Below are positions 42,703 to 51,829 of a DNA stretch of 64,000 nucleotides, in pieces. The notes under the pieces were generated by a model. It saw only the letters and a program-made list of their open reading frames with translations, made no database searches and was not told the origin of the DNA. The stretch is from Mesorhizobium sp. WSM2240 (GTDB lineage: Bacteria; Pseudomonadota; Alphaproteobacteria; Rhizobiales; Rhizobiaceae): assembly GCF_040438645.1 (NCBI RefSeq), contig NZ_CP159253.1:5322501-5386500 (forward strand), given 5' to 3'. Positions within the stretch are counted from its first letter, which is position 1. Each line of letters starts with the position of its first letter. The position numbers and the translations under genes were made by a program.

Positions 42703-43347
42703 TTACATCGAGTCGACCCAGGAGCAGAGCTGCGTCATAGCAGTGCTGTAGGTGCCCGATCCCGCCGTGCCGCTTGCGGCCATATCGGACGAAGTGCCTG
42801 TCCCGGTCGTCGTGTCCGAACCTGTCGTTCCGGTGGTCGTCGAAGCCGTCGTATCGGTGGACGTGCCGGCGGCCTGGCCGGTTGTGTCGGTTGTTGTCGA
42901 AGCCGTTGTATCCGTCGATGTGCCGGTGCCCGTCGTTGTATCCGAGGCCGTGGTGTCGGACGGGGTTGTCGTCGTTGTTCCCGAAGCGGTTGTGTCCGTC
43001 GACGTCCCGGTGCTGGGGGCGGCGGCTGTGCTGCTCGAGGAAACGGTTGCGCAATCCTGCTTCACCTGCGCCTGCTGCTCGGCGCTCAGCGACTGCCAGC
43101 TGGACTGGATTTCAGCCTGGCTCTTGAGGGTGGTCATCGAGTCGTCGGTGAAGAAGGCGTCGCCGATCGGTCCCGACCAGTCCTTGGTCAGTGTCTTGTC
43201 CGCTTCCGTCATCATCATGGTGTCGGTCGCGCCAGGCGACGCGGTCGTGGCACCGCTAGTGCCTGTGGTGCTGCTTTGCGCAATGGCGCTTGTGCCCAGC
43301 GCCAGTGTCAGCATCGACGCTGCAAGAAGTTTGTACATCATGTTCAT
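42703..43347 (-). CDS. Exported Thr/Ser-rich low-complexity protein
   Basis: A 214-residue secreted protein: signal peptide of about 24 residues (YKLLAASMLTLALGTSAIAQ), a short domain with TEADKTLTKDWSGPIGDAFF and SAEQQAQVKQDC, then a long repeat of Thr, Ser, Gly and Asp (TTASDTTTGTGTSTDTTAS type). It ends TQLCSWVDSM. Two Cys, one before and one after the repeat, could form a disulfide. ATG 43347 follows a weak site. The repeat DNA gives deceptive long frames on the other strand. An EcfG-like promoter is 47 bases upstream. Confidence 0.75.
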   Translation of the reverse strand: MNMMYKLLAASMLTLALGTSAIAQSSTTGTSGATTASPGATDTMMMTEADKTLTKDWSGPIGDAFFTDDSMTTLKSQAEIQSSWQSLSAEQQAQVKQDCATVSSSSTAAAPSTGTSTDTTASGTTTTTPSDTTASDTTTGTGTSTDTTASTTTDTTGQAAGTSTDTTASTTTGTTGSDTTTGTGTSSDMAASGTAGSGTYSTAMTQLCSWVDSM

Positions 43348-43393
43348 GAATCCCGTTTGTGGTTGGAGTTCGCCCCGCTCGGGGCGCAACCAA

Positions 43394-43418
43394 AACCGGT
43401 CTGTACGGCTGATGTTCC
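43394..43418 (-). promoter_or_regulatory. EcfG-like promoter candidate
   Basis: Minus strand GGAAC (43418-43414), 16 bases, GGTT (43397-43394), ahead of the Thr/Ser-rich exported protein. Confidence 0.5.
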
Positions 43419-43503
43419 GATATTTTTTCCAAAAAATTCCCGACCCGGCCCAGCACTCGCGGCGGCCGAAATCCGCAAGTTCGTTCGTCTTTGCCGAGCC
43501 GCC

Positions 43504-43528
43504 GGAACATCGTCGGCGTCTCGCCGTT
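43504..43528 (+). promoter_or_regulatory. EcfG-type promoter
   Basis: GGAAC (43504-43508), 16 bases, CGTT (43525-43528), 27 bases ahead of the small membrane gene at 43555. Full consensus match. Confidence 0.72.
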
Positions 43529-43554
43529 CGGCTAATGAGAGGAGGACGAAGCGG

Positions 43555-43752
43555 ATGAAAAGGTCTTGGGAACTGACAAGTATCCTCGTGGTGGCGACAA
43601 TAGCCGTCTTGATGCTGGTCGCTTTTCTATGGATCAACGGCGGCTTCGGCACGGCTCCTGTTGCAACTCCGGGGGGTGAGCACCCGGCCACCAGGGCGCC
43701 GGCCGGCGTCGAGCCGCCTGAGCCGAACACGCCTGGCGCCGAGCCGCAGTGA
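43555..43752 (+). CDS. Small single-pass membrane protein
   Basis: A 65-residue protein with one membrane helix (about 8-26, ILVVATIAVLMLVAFLW) and a Pro-, Gly- and Ala-rich periplasmic tail (EPPEPNTPGAEPQ end). AGGAGG before the ATG is a strong ribosome site, and a full EcfG-type promoter lies upstream, which together settle the start. No family is recognised. It is isolated, converging on ugd. Confidence 0.7.
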   Translation: MKRSWELTSILVVATIAVLMLVAFLWINGGFGTAPVATPGGEHPATRAPAGVEPPEPNTPGAEPQ

Positions 43753-43793
43753 GCCCGGCCTAGAATGTTACCGAAAGAACTGCACTCACCGGA

Positions 43794-45176
43794 TCAGAGG
43801 TGGTTCGGCGCAGCGGTCGCGAGTTCCGGCCGCTTTGACGCTTTCGAGACCACCGCGCCGGCTGCCTTAGGCGATGCGGACTTGCCCAGACTGATATAGC
43901 GCAACCCGTGCAGCGCGATCCTCTGAGCCGTGAACAGGTTGCGATAATCGATCAGCAGGCTTCCGGACATGGCATTCGCCAGCCGTTTCAGGTCAAGCGC
44001 GCGGTAATCCTCCCATTCCGTGAGGATGAGCACGGCGTCCGCACCTTGCGCCGCGGCATAGGGACAGTCGTGCATTTCGACGCCTTTGAGATGACGCGCG
44101 GCGTTGGCTTCAGCTTGGGGATCGTGCGCGCGCACCGATAGTCCTGCCTCCTGCAGCAGGGGAATTATCGTCAGCGCCGCCGATTCGCGAACATCGTCGG
44201 TATTGGCCTTGAAGGCGAGGCCGAACACCGCCACCCGCGCGCCCCGAGCCCGGTCGCCGAGTTCCGAGACGACACGGCGGGCCAGGCTGCTCTTGCGGGT
44301 CTCGTTCTTCGCGACAAGTGTCTCCACGAGCGACTGGCGGGCGCGGTGCTTGCGTCCCGTCGCCACAAAGGCTCGCGTATCCTTCGGAAAGCAGGATCCG
44401 CCGAAGCCCGGGCCGGGCGACAGAAAGCTCGTGCCGATGCGGCGATCGAGGCCCATTCCCCTGGCCACCGCCTCGATCTCGCCGCCGACCTGCTCGCAAA
44501 GATCCGCAACATCGTTGATAAACCCGATCTTGAGGGCGAGGAACGCGTTCGATGCGTATTTGATCAGCTCGGCATTTGCCGTGTTGGTGACGACCACAGG
44601 CGTTTGGCGCCGCGTGAGCGGCTCATAAAGCTCTTCGAGCAGGGCGGCTGCGCGCCGATCGTCGGCGCCGATGACGATGCGGTCCGGATGCAGGAAGTCC
44701 TCGATCGCCGAGCCCTCGCGCAAGAACTCGGGATTGGAGGCGACCGAGAAGTCCAGCCCCAGCCGTTTCTCGGCAATTACTTCGCGCAACCGCCGGCAGG
44801 TGCCGACGACAACCGTCGATTTCACGACCACGACGGTGTTCGGCTTCATGATGGGCGCAATCTGTCGGGCGGCTGCTTCAATGTAGCTCAAATCGATGTC
44901 GCCATTGGCCCCGGCCGGCGTGCCCACTGCAAGGAATATCGCGTCGGCCTTGCTGGCCGGTCTCTTCGTGTCGGCCGAGAAATCGAGCCGGCCGCTATCG
45001 CGATTCCTGCGTATCAAGGCATCCAGGCCGGGCTCGTAGATCGGCGTCTCGCCTGCGGCGAGGGCTTTGATGCGCGCCGCGTCCGTATCGACGCAGGTTA
45101 CCGAATGGCCGAGTTTTGCCAGGCAGGCGCCTGTGGTCAGTCCGACATAGCCTGCGCCGATCATCACCACTTTCAT
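43794..45176 (-). CDS. ugd: UDP-glucose 6-dehydrogenase
   Basis: Oxidises UDP-glucose to UDP-glucuronate with two NAD+. The 460-residue protein begins MKVVMIGAGYVGLTTGACLA (NAD motif), has the catalytic Cys in GFGGSCFPKD, and the family's NPEFLREGSA and FGLAFKANTDDVRES segments. ATG 45176 has AGGAA seven bases upstream; an earlier in-frame start at 45227 is not needed. The C-terminus is about 20 residues longer than many. It lies between the halves of the carbohydrate system; with the UXS-like gene at 54076 it would supply UDP-glucuronate and UDP-xylose. No EcfG-like promoter was found upstream. Confidence 0.93.
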   Translation of the reverse strand: MKVVMIGAGYVGLTTGACLAKLGHSVTCVDTDAARIKALAAGETPIYEPGLDALIRRNRDSGRLDFSADTKRPASKADAIFLAVGTPAGANGDIDLSYIEAAARQIAPIMKPNTVVVVKSTVVVGTCRRLREVIAEKRLGLDFSVASNPEFLREGSAIEDFLHPDRIVIGADDRRAAALLEELYEPLTRRQTPVVVTNTANAELIKYASNAFLALKIGFINDVADLCEQVGGEIEAVARGMGLDRRIGTSFLSPGPGFGGSCFPKDTRAFVATGRKHRARQSLVETLVAKNETRKSSLARRVVSELGDRARGARVAVFGLAFKANTDDVRESAALTIIPLLQEAGLSVRAHDPQAEANAARHLKGVEMHDCPYAAAQGADAVLILTEWEDYRALDLKRLANAMSGSLLIDYRNLFTAQRIALHGLRYISLGKSASPKAAGAVVSKASKRPELATAAPNHL

Positions 45177-45290
45177 GTGTTTTTCCTGCGTCCCGTGAAA
45201 TCGATACTGAAACGGCTCTCCTAACAATCCTGCGCCTTGTGTTCCCGCAGGGGTGGATGGCGAAGAGCTGGCTTCGCCCGGCTCGCTGGA

Positions 45291-45854
45291 CTAGTCGCGC
45301 GACTGCTCCGAACTCTCGAGTTCATCCAAAACGGTTTCGGGATCGACATCCTTCTTCAATTCGTCCAGTTCGGGGCTGATCGCTTCGGACAGACCGAGAT
45401 GGTCGGTGATCGCCGACACCATGGTGATCAGTCTCGTGACCTCGTGTTCGGACAAAAGGCTGATCTGAAGATTGAGGTCTGCGCGCCGGGCATCGTTTTC
45501 CGCCATGCGGTTCTGGCTGATCAAGACGAAGCTGGTCAGGAAGATCGCCTCGACCGAAGCAGCCATCGCCAGGAGAACCAGCGACGGGTCCCATGGCTCC
45601 ATTACCGGTAGCCAGCCGGTATTGACGACTATCCAGAAGGCGACGGCGGCCAGATGTAGATAGACGAAGGTCATGCTCCCTGTGAAAGCGGTGATGGTTT
45701 CGGCCAGACGCTCCTGAAAGCCGGCCGTTGCCGCCTCCTGGTCGCGACGCCGCACCATGGCGCGGATGTTATTTTCGAGCGCGGAACTCAGTCCTGCCGA
45801 CTCCTCCCGCGACCGCTCTGGCGGTTGCCGTTTGCTGGACTCGGAGCGCTGCAT
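45291..45854 (-). CDS. DUF1003 membrane protein
   Basis: A 187-residue protein with two membrane helices (about 57-77 and 90-112) separated by WDPSLVLL, and the RMAENDARRADLNLQISLLSEHE motif following, as in DUF1003. An acidic tail ends it. The function is unknown. It is a single leftward gene, back to back with the rightward carbohydrate operon; a 132-base spacer holds the divergent promoters. Confidence 0.86.
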   Translation of the reverse strand: MQRSESSKRQPPERSREESAGLSSALENNIRAMVRRRDQEAATAGFQERLAETITAFTGSMTFVYLHLAAVAFWIVVNTGWLPVMEPWDPSLVLLAMAASVEAIFLTSFVLISQNRMAENDARRADLNLQISLLSEHEVTRLITMVSAITDHLGLSEAISPELDELKKDVDPETVLDELESSEQSRD

Positions 45855-45986
45855 GGGCCGCCTGCCTTATTCCGATGAGTCTCCCTAACTGCGTCGCGGG
45901 CGATCGGTTGCGTCTATGCGGATGCAGAGCCCAAGCAGCGAAATTCCCGCAATAATTGCAATCAGCCACCTTCCTGATGGACGCCG

Positions 45987-46011
45987 GGAACATTTTCGGG
46001 AGCTTGCGGTT
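45987..46011 (+). promoter_or_regulatory. EcfG-like promoter of the rightward carbohydrate operon
   Basis: GGAAC (45987-45991), 16 bases, GGTT (46008-46011), 42 bases ahead of the first epimerase start. Same spacing and -10 variant as the ino1 promoter. Confidence 0.6.
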
Positions 46012-46052
46012 CGGGAGCCGTATTTCGTGCAGAAATGTCGAGGAGCAATTTC

Positions 46053-47159
46053 TTGAAGAGGATCCTTATTACCGGTGGCTGCGGCTTCATCGGTCGATAT
46101 GTAACGGACGAACTTTTGGCCAATGACTTCGAAGTGCGCATCCTGGACAGCTTTATCGAGCAGGTCCACGGCAAGACCGCGGCCGGAAATGCACAAGGGG
46201 TCGAGATTGTCAGGGCCGATTTGCGGGACGCAGAAGCCTTGGACGCTGCGCTCGACGGCATCGATGGCGTGGTGCATCTGGCGGCCGAAGTCGGCGTCGG
46301 CCAGTCCATGTACGAGATCGCCCGCTATGTCGGCGGCAACGATCTCGCCACGGCGGTTCTTCTCGAAGGGCTGATCCGCAAGCCCGTCAAGCGCATCGTA
46401 GTAGCCTCGTCGATGAGCGTTTACGGCGAAGGGCTCTACGAGACGCCCGACGGGCGGCGCATCGGCAATGCCCGGCGACAGCAGGCCCGTGTCAGGGCCG
46501 GCGCCTGGGACCTCGTCGGCCCTGGCGGCGAGCGGCTGACGCCGGTGGCAACTGACGAGGAGAAACCGGTGGATCTGGCCTCCATTTATGCGTTGACCAA
46601 ATACGCGCAGGAGCGGGCAGTGCTGATCTTCGGCGATGCCTACGGGGTCGATGCCGTGGCTCTGCGTCTGTTCAACGTGTTCGGCCCCGGCCAGGCGCTG
46701 TCAAATCCCTACACGGGCGTGCTGGCGAATTTCGCCTCCCGCCTGGCAAACCGCCAGCCGCCGATGATCTTCGAGGACGGACGCCAGCGCCGCGATTTCG
46801 TCCACGTCAAGGATGTGGCGCGGGCGTTCCGCCTCGCGCTCGAGCAGCCGCAGGCGCGCGGGCACGTGATCAATATCGGCAGCGGCCAGGCTTATGCCAT
46901 AAGCGAGGTGGCTGCGCTGCTGGCCGAAGCGATGGGTGTGCCGGAGATCAAGCCGGACATTCTGGGGAAGGCCCGTTCCGGCGACATACGCAACTGCTTC
47001 GCCGACATCTCCAAGGCGCGTGAGCTTCTCGGCTTCGCACCGCAGTTCCGGCTGGAGAACTCGCTCGGGGAACTGGCGGAGTGGGTGGGAGAGACCGGCG
47101 CCGAAGATCGAGGGTCGGAGATGAAGCGGCAACTCGAAGAGCGGGGATTGGTTTCATGA
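46053..47159 (+). CDS. NAD-dependent sugar epimerase/dehydratase
   Basis: A 368-residue extended SDR acting on a nucleotide sugar. TGGCGFIG binds NAD near the N-terminus, the catalytic Ser/Tyr/Lys are in SSMSVYGEG and YALTKYAQE, and LFNVFGPGQALSNPYTGV lies in the substrate domain. TTG 46053, eight bases after AGGAG, is the probable start; ATG 46035 has no ribosome site. UDP-glucose 4-epimerase-like activity is common in this branch, but the exact substrate is open. It is the first gene of the rightward half, overlapping the next by four bases. Confidence 0.87.
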   Translation: MKRILITGGCGFIGRYVTDELLANDFEVRILDSFIEQVHGKTAAGNAQGVEIVRADLRDAEALDAALDGIDGVVHLAAEVGVGQSMYEIARYVGGNDLATAVLLEGLIRKPVKRIVVASSMSVYGEGLYETPDGRRIGNARRQQARVRAGAWDLVGPGGERLTPVATDEEKPVDLASIYALTKYAQERAVLIFGDAYGVDAVALRLFNVFGPGQALSNPYTGVLANFASRLANRQPPMIFEDGRQRRDFVHVKDVARAFRLALEQPQARGHVINIGSGQAYAISEVAALLAEAMGVPEIKPDILGKARSGDIRNCFADISKARELLGFAPQFRLENSLGELAEWVGETGAEDRGSEMKRQLEERGLVS

Positions 47160-48304
47160 CGAAACATCTATCCCCGCCCGCGGAACGCGGCGCCGCGGCG
47201 GGCGTTGGCGCGCTGGCAAAGCCGCCGATGATCGGCAAGGCCGCGCCTGTCGTCGTCATCGGGGGCAGCGGCTTCATCGGCTCCAACCTCGCGGCGAGTT
47301 TTCTGGCCGATGGCGAGGATGTTGTTGTTGTCGACAATCTGAGCCGCCCCGGCGTGGACCAGAATCTGGCGTGGCTGAAGGAGCGCTATGGCGCCAGGGT
47401 GCATCCGCTTGTCGCCGACATCCGCGATCGCGCCGCGATCGAGCCTGCTTTCGCGAACGCCAGGGCGGTGTTTCATCTGGCCGCGCAGACCGCGGTGACC
47501 ACCAGCCTCGCCGATCCGGTCGAGGATTTCGAGGTCAATGCTCGCGGTACGATCAATGTGCTTGAAGCGGTGCGCAAGGGCGGCAGGCGTATCCCGATCA
47601 TCTTCGCCAGCACCAACAAGGTCTATGGCGGTCTCGACGACCTGGCCATGGTCGAGATCGATGACCGCTATATCCCAGCCGACGAAGCCATCCGCAGCTT
47701 TGGGGTGGCCGAAAACCGCGGCCTCGATTTCTGTACGCCCTACGGCTGCTCCAAGGGCGTAGCCGATCAGTATGTGCTCGATTATGCCAAGAGCTACGGC
47801 CTGCCCACGGCCGTGCTGCGCATGAGCTGCATCTATGGGCCGCGCCAGTTCGGCACCGAGGATCAGGGCTGGGTGGCGCATTTTCTCATCCGCGCCCTCG
47901 AAGGCCGCCCGGTCTCGATTTATGGCGACGGCAAGCAGGTGCGCGACATATTGCATGTCACCGACGCAGTCGCGGCTTACCGGGCGGTTCTGGACGCCAT
48001 CGGCTCCGTAACGGGAAACGCCTTCAATCTTGGCGGTGGACCGCTCAACGCCGTCAGCCTGCGCCTTCTGCTGCGCGAAATCGGTCGCATCACCGGCAGC
48101 GAAATTCCAGTGACTTACGGGGACTGGCGCCAGGGCGATCAGTTCTACTTCGTCGCCGACACCCGCAAGATCCAGTCGGCGCTGGGCTGGAAGCCGCGGA
48201 TCGGCTGGCGCCAAGGCGTTCGAGATCTGGCGCACTGGCTGGAGACGAACCGCATCACGCCCGAAATGCCGGCGGCCATTCCCGAGCGGAGGATCACCGC
48301 ATGA
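47156..48304 (+). CDS. NAD-dependent epimerase, CDP-paratose/tyvelose 2-epimerase-like
   Basis: A 382-residue extended SDR. GGSGFIGSNL (after a 30-residue lead) binds NAD; FASTNKVYGG and PYGCSKGVADQY carry the catalytic triad. SCIYGPRQFGTEDQGWVAHF is characteristic of the CDP-paratose 2-epimerase (RfbE/Tyv) branch. Other 2-epimerases of nucleotide sugars belong to the same branch, so the product may be a 2-epimer of another hexose. ATG 47156 overlaps the previous stop, and its own stop overlaps the radical SAM start. Confidence 0.85.
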   Translation: MTKHLSPPAERGAAAGVGALAKPPMIGKAAPVVVIGGSGFIGSNLAASFLADGEDVVVVDNLSRPGVDQNLAWLKERYGARVHPLVADIRDRAAIEPAFANARAVFHLAAQTAVTTSLADPVEDFEVNARGTINVLEAVRKGGRRIPIIFASTNKVYGGLDDLAMVEIDDRYIPADEAIRSFGVAENRGLDFCTPYGCSKGVADQYVLDYAKSYGLPTAVLRMSCIYGPRQFGTEDQGWVAHFLIRALEGRPVSIYGDGKQVRDILHVTDAVAAYRAVLDAIGSVTGNAFNLGGGPLNAVSLRLLLREIGRITGSEIPVTYGDWRQGDQFYFVADTRKIQSALGWKPRIGWRQGVRDLAHWLETNRITPEMPAAIPERRITA

Positions 48305-49593
48305 GAGTAGCCCTGGTAAATCCGTCCTGGACTTATGACGGCAGCATCTATTTCGGATGCCGCCATCCGCACCTGCCGCTGGAGCTCGGCTATTGCAAGG
48401 CGCTGCTCGAAAGTGATGGGCATGAGGTGCTGATGCTCGACGGGCAGCTGCAGCGTCTCGACAATCAGGCGCTCGCATCCCGCGTGGCGGATTTCTCACC
48501 CGGTATGACCGTCGTCACCACCGCCCCAACCTATCTTTTCTGGCGCTGCGCGCCGCCGGAACTTCGGGTGCCGGCCGAATTTCTTAGCGCATTGGGCGAC
48601 AGCGGCGGCGCAACCGTGGCGGTCGGCCCGCATGCATCGGCCACGCCCGCTCCGACGCTGCGCAAGCTAAGCGTCGACATCGTCGTGCGCGGCGAATGCG
48701 AGGAAGTGGTCGCCGAACTCGCATCGACCCGCGACTGGAGCAACATCGCCTCGACGGCCTATCTCGAGGAGGGCCGCACAATCGTCATCGGACCCGTCCA
48801 CGCCAGCTCTTTCGTGAACCATCCGGCGCTGAAATGGCCGGCGGACTGGCTCGCCAATCACCATCATCACCACCACCGCTTCGATAGCGAGCCACACGGT
48901 CTTGGGGCCGAGGTCGAAGCCTCGCGCGGGTGCCCCTACAATTGCAGCTTCTGCGCCAAGATCGATTTCCGCGATGCCTATCGGCGGCGAAATCACGAGG
49001 TGATCGTCGAGGAGATAGACGCGCTGATCGCGCAGGGCGTCGGCTACATCTATTTCATCGACGAGATTTTTTTGCCGCAGAAGGCACTGCTCGAAGCCCT
49101 TGTCGGACGGGACGTCCAGTTCGGGGTGCAGACGCGGATCGATCTCTGGAAACCGGAACTGCTGGAGTTGCTCGGCGCCGCCGGCTGCGTGTCGGTCGAG
49201 GCTGGGCTCGAAAGCCTGACGGTCGAAGGCCGCGAAATGCTGGCCAAGCGCTGCCGGCTCGGCACCGAGGAATTGGCGGAGCTGCTGATCAAGGCCCGCC
49301 GCCACGTGCCGTTCGTTCAGGCCAATCTGATTGGCGTGGTGCAGGACGAGAAGTCGCTGGTCGACTACTGGCGCAAGCACCTCATCTCCAACGGCGTGTG
49401 GGCAAACGACCCGGTGCCGCTCTATCCCTATCCGAGTTCGCCGAGCTACCGCGAAAAGTGGGGCGAGCCCGATGACCACGCCTGGGAGCGCGCCCACGAT
49501 CACTACCTCGCCTCGTTCGACGCCTTCAGCGAAATCCAGGAACAGCAGCCGCTGCCGCTGCCGGTCCTGGAGCAGCAATGCTGCAGAGCGTGA
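48301..49593 (+). CDS. B12-binding domain radical SAM protein (TIGR04295-like)
   Basis: A 430-residue enzyme with an N-terminal cobalamin-binding-like region (about 1-150, MRVALVNPSWTYDGS to VAVGPHASATP) and a radical SAM domain from about 200. The [4Fe-4S] motif is C211, C215, C218 in RGCPYNCSFCAK; YIYFIDEIFLP and VEAGLESL follow. A run of six His lies at 187-192. B12-type radical SAM enzymes methylate unactivated carbons or rearrange carbon skeletons. I recall TIGR04295 being defined for a rhizobial oligosaccharide system. It sits between the epimerase (ATGA overlap) and GT4 (16-base overlap) genes, so modification of a sugar carbon is likely. Confidence 0.88.
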   Translation: MRVALVNPSWTYDGSIYFGCRHPHLPLELGYCKALLESDGHEVLMLDGQLQRLDNQALASRVADFSPGMTVVTTAPTYLFWRCAPPELRVPAEFLSALGDSGGATVAVGPHASATPAPTLRKLSVDIVVRGECEEVVAELASTRDWSNIASTAYLEEGRTIVIGPVHASSFVNHPALKWPADWLANHHHHHHRFDSEPHGLGAEVEASRGCPYNCSFCAKIDFRDAYRRRNHEVIVEEIDALIAQGVGYIYFIDEIFLPQKALLEALVGRDVQFGVQTRIDLWKPELLELLGAAGCVSVEAGLESLTVEGREMLAKRCRLGTEELAELLIKARRHVPFVQANLIGVVQDEKSLVDYWRKHLISNGVWANDPVPLYPYPSSPSYREKWGEPDDHAWERAHDHYLASFDAFSEIQEQQPLPLPVLEQQCCRA

Positions 49594-50696
49594 CCATGCC
49601 GCCGCGCCGCATATTGATGACGATCGACGCCGTGGGCGGCGTCTGGCGCTACGCCATGGATCTGGCGGCTGCGTTGCTAGCGGAGGACGTCGAGACTATT
49701 TTCGTCGGCCTCGGACCCCTTCCCTCGGCAGGTCAGCGGCGCGAGGCAATGGCGATCGGAACCCTCGAGTGGCTCGACGCGCCGCTTGATTGGATGGCGA
49801 AGGATGAACCGGAACTCGATGTGCTGCCGCGGCTCATTGCGCGGATGGCCGACAGGCACCAAGCCGATCTCATTCATCTCAATCTGCCGTCGCAGGCGCG
49901 CGGGCTCGACGTCTCCTGCCCGGTCGTGGTGGTTTCTCATTCATGCGTGGTGACCTGGTTCCGCGCAATGCGAGGCGCGCCGGTCCCCGAGGGGTGGGCA
50001 TGGCAGCAAGGGGCCAACCGCGCCGGCTTTGACCGGGCCGATGCCATCATGGCCCCGAGCCGCAGCCATGCGGACATGCTTCGCGCCTGCTACGGGCCGC
50101 TTCCGCGCCTCACGGTAGTTCCCAATGCGGTGGCCGACCATTCGCCGGCGGTCTCTGCCTCCAGGGAAGACTTCGTCTTCGCCGCCGGGCGTTGGTGGGA
50201 CGAGGGCAAGAATGGCGAGGTGCTCAGCAAGGCCGCTAGTGCGATGGCCTGGCCGCTCCTGATCGCCGGACCGACGACTGGCCCCGGCGGCCAATTCGTG
50301 TCGATGCAAGGCGTCAGGCAAATCGGCGAGGCGTCAAACACAAAAGTTCGGGCGCTGATGGCCGGCGCCGGCATCTTTGTCTCGCCGTCGCTCTACGAGC
50401 CCTTCGGGCTCGCCGCTCTGGAGGCCGCGCATTCGGGAACGCCGTTGGTCCTGTCCGATATCGCGACCTATCGCGAGATCTGGCATAGCGCGGCGCTGTT
50501 CGCCGATCCTCATCGGCCTGAAGCGTTTTCGGATGCTGTCAATCTGCTTGTCCTCGATGAGCACCTGCGCATGGAAATGGGCGCGAAGGCACTTGCCCGT
50601 TCACGCCGGTTTACGCCGGAGTCGCAGGCGGCTGCGGTACTCCGCGTCTATGAGGCGGCGGCTCAGTCGGCATGCCCGCTCGGCGTGGCGGTGTAG
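49578..50696 (+). CDS. GT4-type glycosyltransferase
   Basis: A 372-residue GT-B glycosyltransferase. The N-terminal domain begins after RRILMTIDAVGGVWRYAMDL (the GGVWRY loop matches GT4 acceptor-side loops). The donor domain has FVFAAGRWWDEGKNGE and the PSLYEPFGLAALEAAHSGTP motif with E-x7-E spacing. ATG 49578 is inside the end of the radical SAM gene; ATG 49596 is an alternative. The next gene begins three bases after its stop. Donor and acceptor unknown. Confidence 0.87.
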   Translation: MLQSVTMPPRRILMTIDAVGGVWRYAMDLAAALLAEDVETIFVGLGPLPSAGQRREAMAIGTLEWLDAPLDWMAKDEPELDVLPRLIARMADRHQADLIHLNLPSQARGLDVSCPVVVVSHSCVVTWFRAMRGAPVPEGWAWQQGANRAGFDRADAIMAPSRSHADMLRACYGPLPRLTVVPNAVADHSPAVSASREDFVFAAGRWWDEGKNGEVLSKAASAMAWPLLIAGPTTGPGGQFVSMQGVRQIGEASNTKVRALMAGAGIFVSPSLYEPFGLAALEAAHSGTPLVLSDIATYREIWHSAALFADPHRPEAFSDAVNLLVLDEHLRMEMGAKALARSRRFTPESQAAAVLRVYEAAAQSACPLGVAV

Positions 50697-50698
50697 CG

Positions 50699-51829
50699 AT
50701 GCGTATCATTTTCTATACCCACTCGCTGGTGTCGGATTGGAACCACGGCAACGCGCATTTCCTGCGCGGCGTCATGCGTGAACTCATCGCCCGCGGCCAT
50801 GACGCGATCGCTCTCGAGCCTGAGGATTCTTGGAGCCGTCAGAATCTCTTGGCCGAGCGCGGCCCGCTTGCAGTCGAGCGCTTCCGCCGCGATTTCCCCG
50901 GCCTGGTTTCAAAGAGCTACGGCCCGGAGTTCGACCACGAGGCAGCGTTGCACGATGCAGACGTGGTGATCGTACATGAGTGGACGGAGCCTGAACTTGT
51001 AGCGCGGATCGGCCGCGCTCGCCGCAATGGCGGCAGGTTCACCCTGTTCTTTCACGACACGCACCATCGCGCCGTCTCGCAGCAGCGCGCCATCGCCGAT
51101 CTCATCCTGCAGGATTACGACGGCATACTCGCCTTCGGCGAGACACTGCGGCAGCGCTATCTCGACTCCGGTTGGGGCCGTCTCGTGTTTACCTGGCATG
51201 AGGCGGCGGACGACCGGCTGTTCCGGCCGCTGCCGGACGTCGAGAGGACCGGCGATCTCGTCTGGATAGGCAATTGGGGCGATGACGAGCGCACCGCCGA
51301 GCTGGAAACGTTTCTGATCAGGCCGGTCGCCGAACTCGGCATAGACGGGACGGTCTGTGGCGTCCGTTACCCGGAGGAGGCGCTGGCCGCTCTTCGCGGC
51401 GCGGGTTTGCGCTACCGCGGCTGGATCGCCAATGCCGATGTGCCGCCGGCCTTCGCCCAGCACCAGGTGACGGTGCACATTCCGCGCCGTCCCTATGTGA
51501 AATCACTGCCAGGCATTCCGACGATCAGGATGTTCGAGGCTCTGGCCTGCGGCATCCCGCTGATATCGGCGCCGTGGGACGACGCGGAAGGCCTGTTCCG
51601 GCCGGGCGAGGATTTCCTGTTCGCGCATAGCGGCGCGGAAATGACCGCGCTCCTAAGGCAGGTGCTCTCCGACCGCGCGATGGCCGACAATTTGGCCGCC
51701 TCAGGCTTGGAGACAATCCGCGAGTGGCATACCTGCCGCCACCGCGTCGACGAACTGCTCGCCATTTTGGCCGATCACGGTTCGGCTCGCGTTATCGATC
51801 AACTTGCGCCGAAGGAAGCTGCACAATGA
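50699..51829 (+). CDS. CgeB-like glycosyltransferase
   Basis: A 376-residue GT-B type protein starting MRIIFYTHSLVSDWNHGNAH. The C-terminal half has HIPRRPYVKSLPGIPTIRMF and EALACGIPLISAPWDDAEGL, in place of the usual donor-site motif. It is the most diverged of the four CgeB-like proteins of the window. ATG 50699 starts three bases after the GT4 stop region, and its stop overlaps the next CgeB-like gene. It probably adds one sugar of a chain, given three such genes in a row (inference). Confidence 0.84.
   Translation: MRIIFYTHSLVSDWNHGNAHFLRGVMRELIARGHDAIALEPEDSWSRQNLLAERGPLAVERFRRDFPGLVSKSYGPEFDHEAALHDADVVIVHEWTEPELVARIGRARRNGGRFTLFFHDTHHRAVSQQRAIADLILQDYDGILAFGETLRQRYLDSGWGRLVFTWHEAADDRLFRPLPDVERTGDLVWIGNWGDDERTAELETFLIRPVAELGIDGTVCGVRYPEEALAALRGAGLRYRGWIANADVPPAFAQHQVTVHIPRRPYVKSLPGIPTIRMFEALACGIPLISAPWDDAEGLFRPGEDFLFAHSGAEMTALLRQVLSDRAMADNLAASGLETIREWHTCRHRVDELLAILADHGSARVIDQLAPKEAAQ

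Noticed and set aside
43000..43347. CRISPR-like or tandem DNA repeat in the Thr-rich region
   Set aside because: The units are codon-level variations of Thr/Ser/Asp, without constant repeats and unique spacers; it is coding low complexity.
42752..43558. Rightward Val/Pro-rich frame opposite the Thr-rich gene
   Set aside because: Produced by the repetitive codons of the leftward gene, which has a signal peptide and a ribosome site.
45177..45290. EcfG-like promoter for ugd
   Set aside because: A GTTCC is present on the plus strand, but the matching AAC is one or two bases out of the allowed spacing.
47168..48499. 443-codon leftward open frame opposite an epimerase gene
   Set aside because: The epimerase has full catalytic motifs on the other strand; this frame shows no family features.
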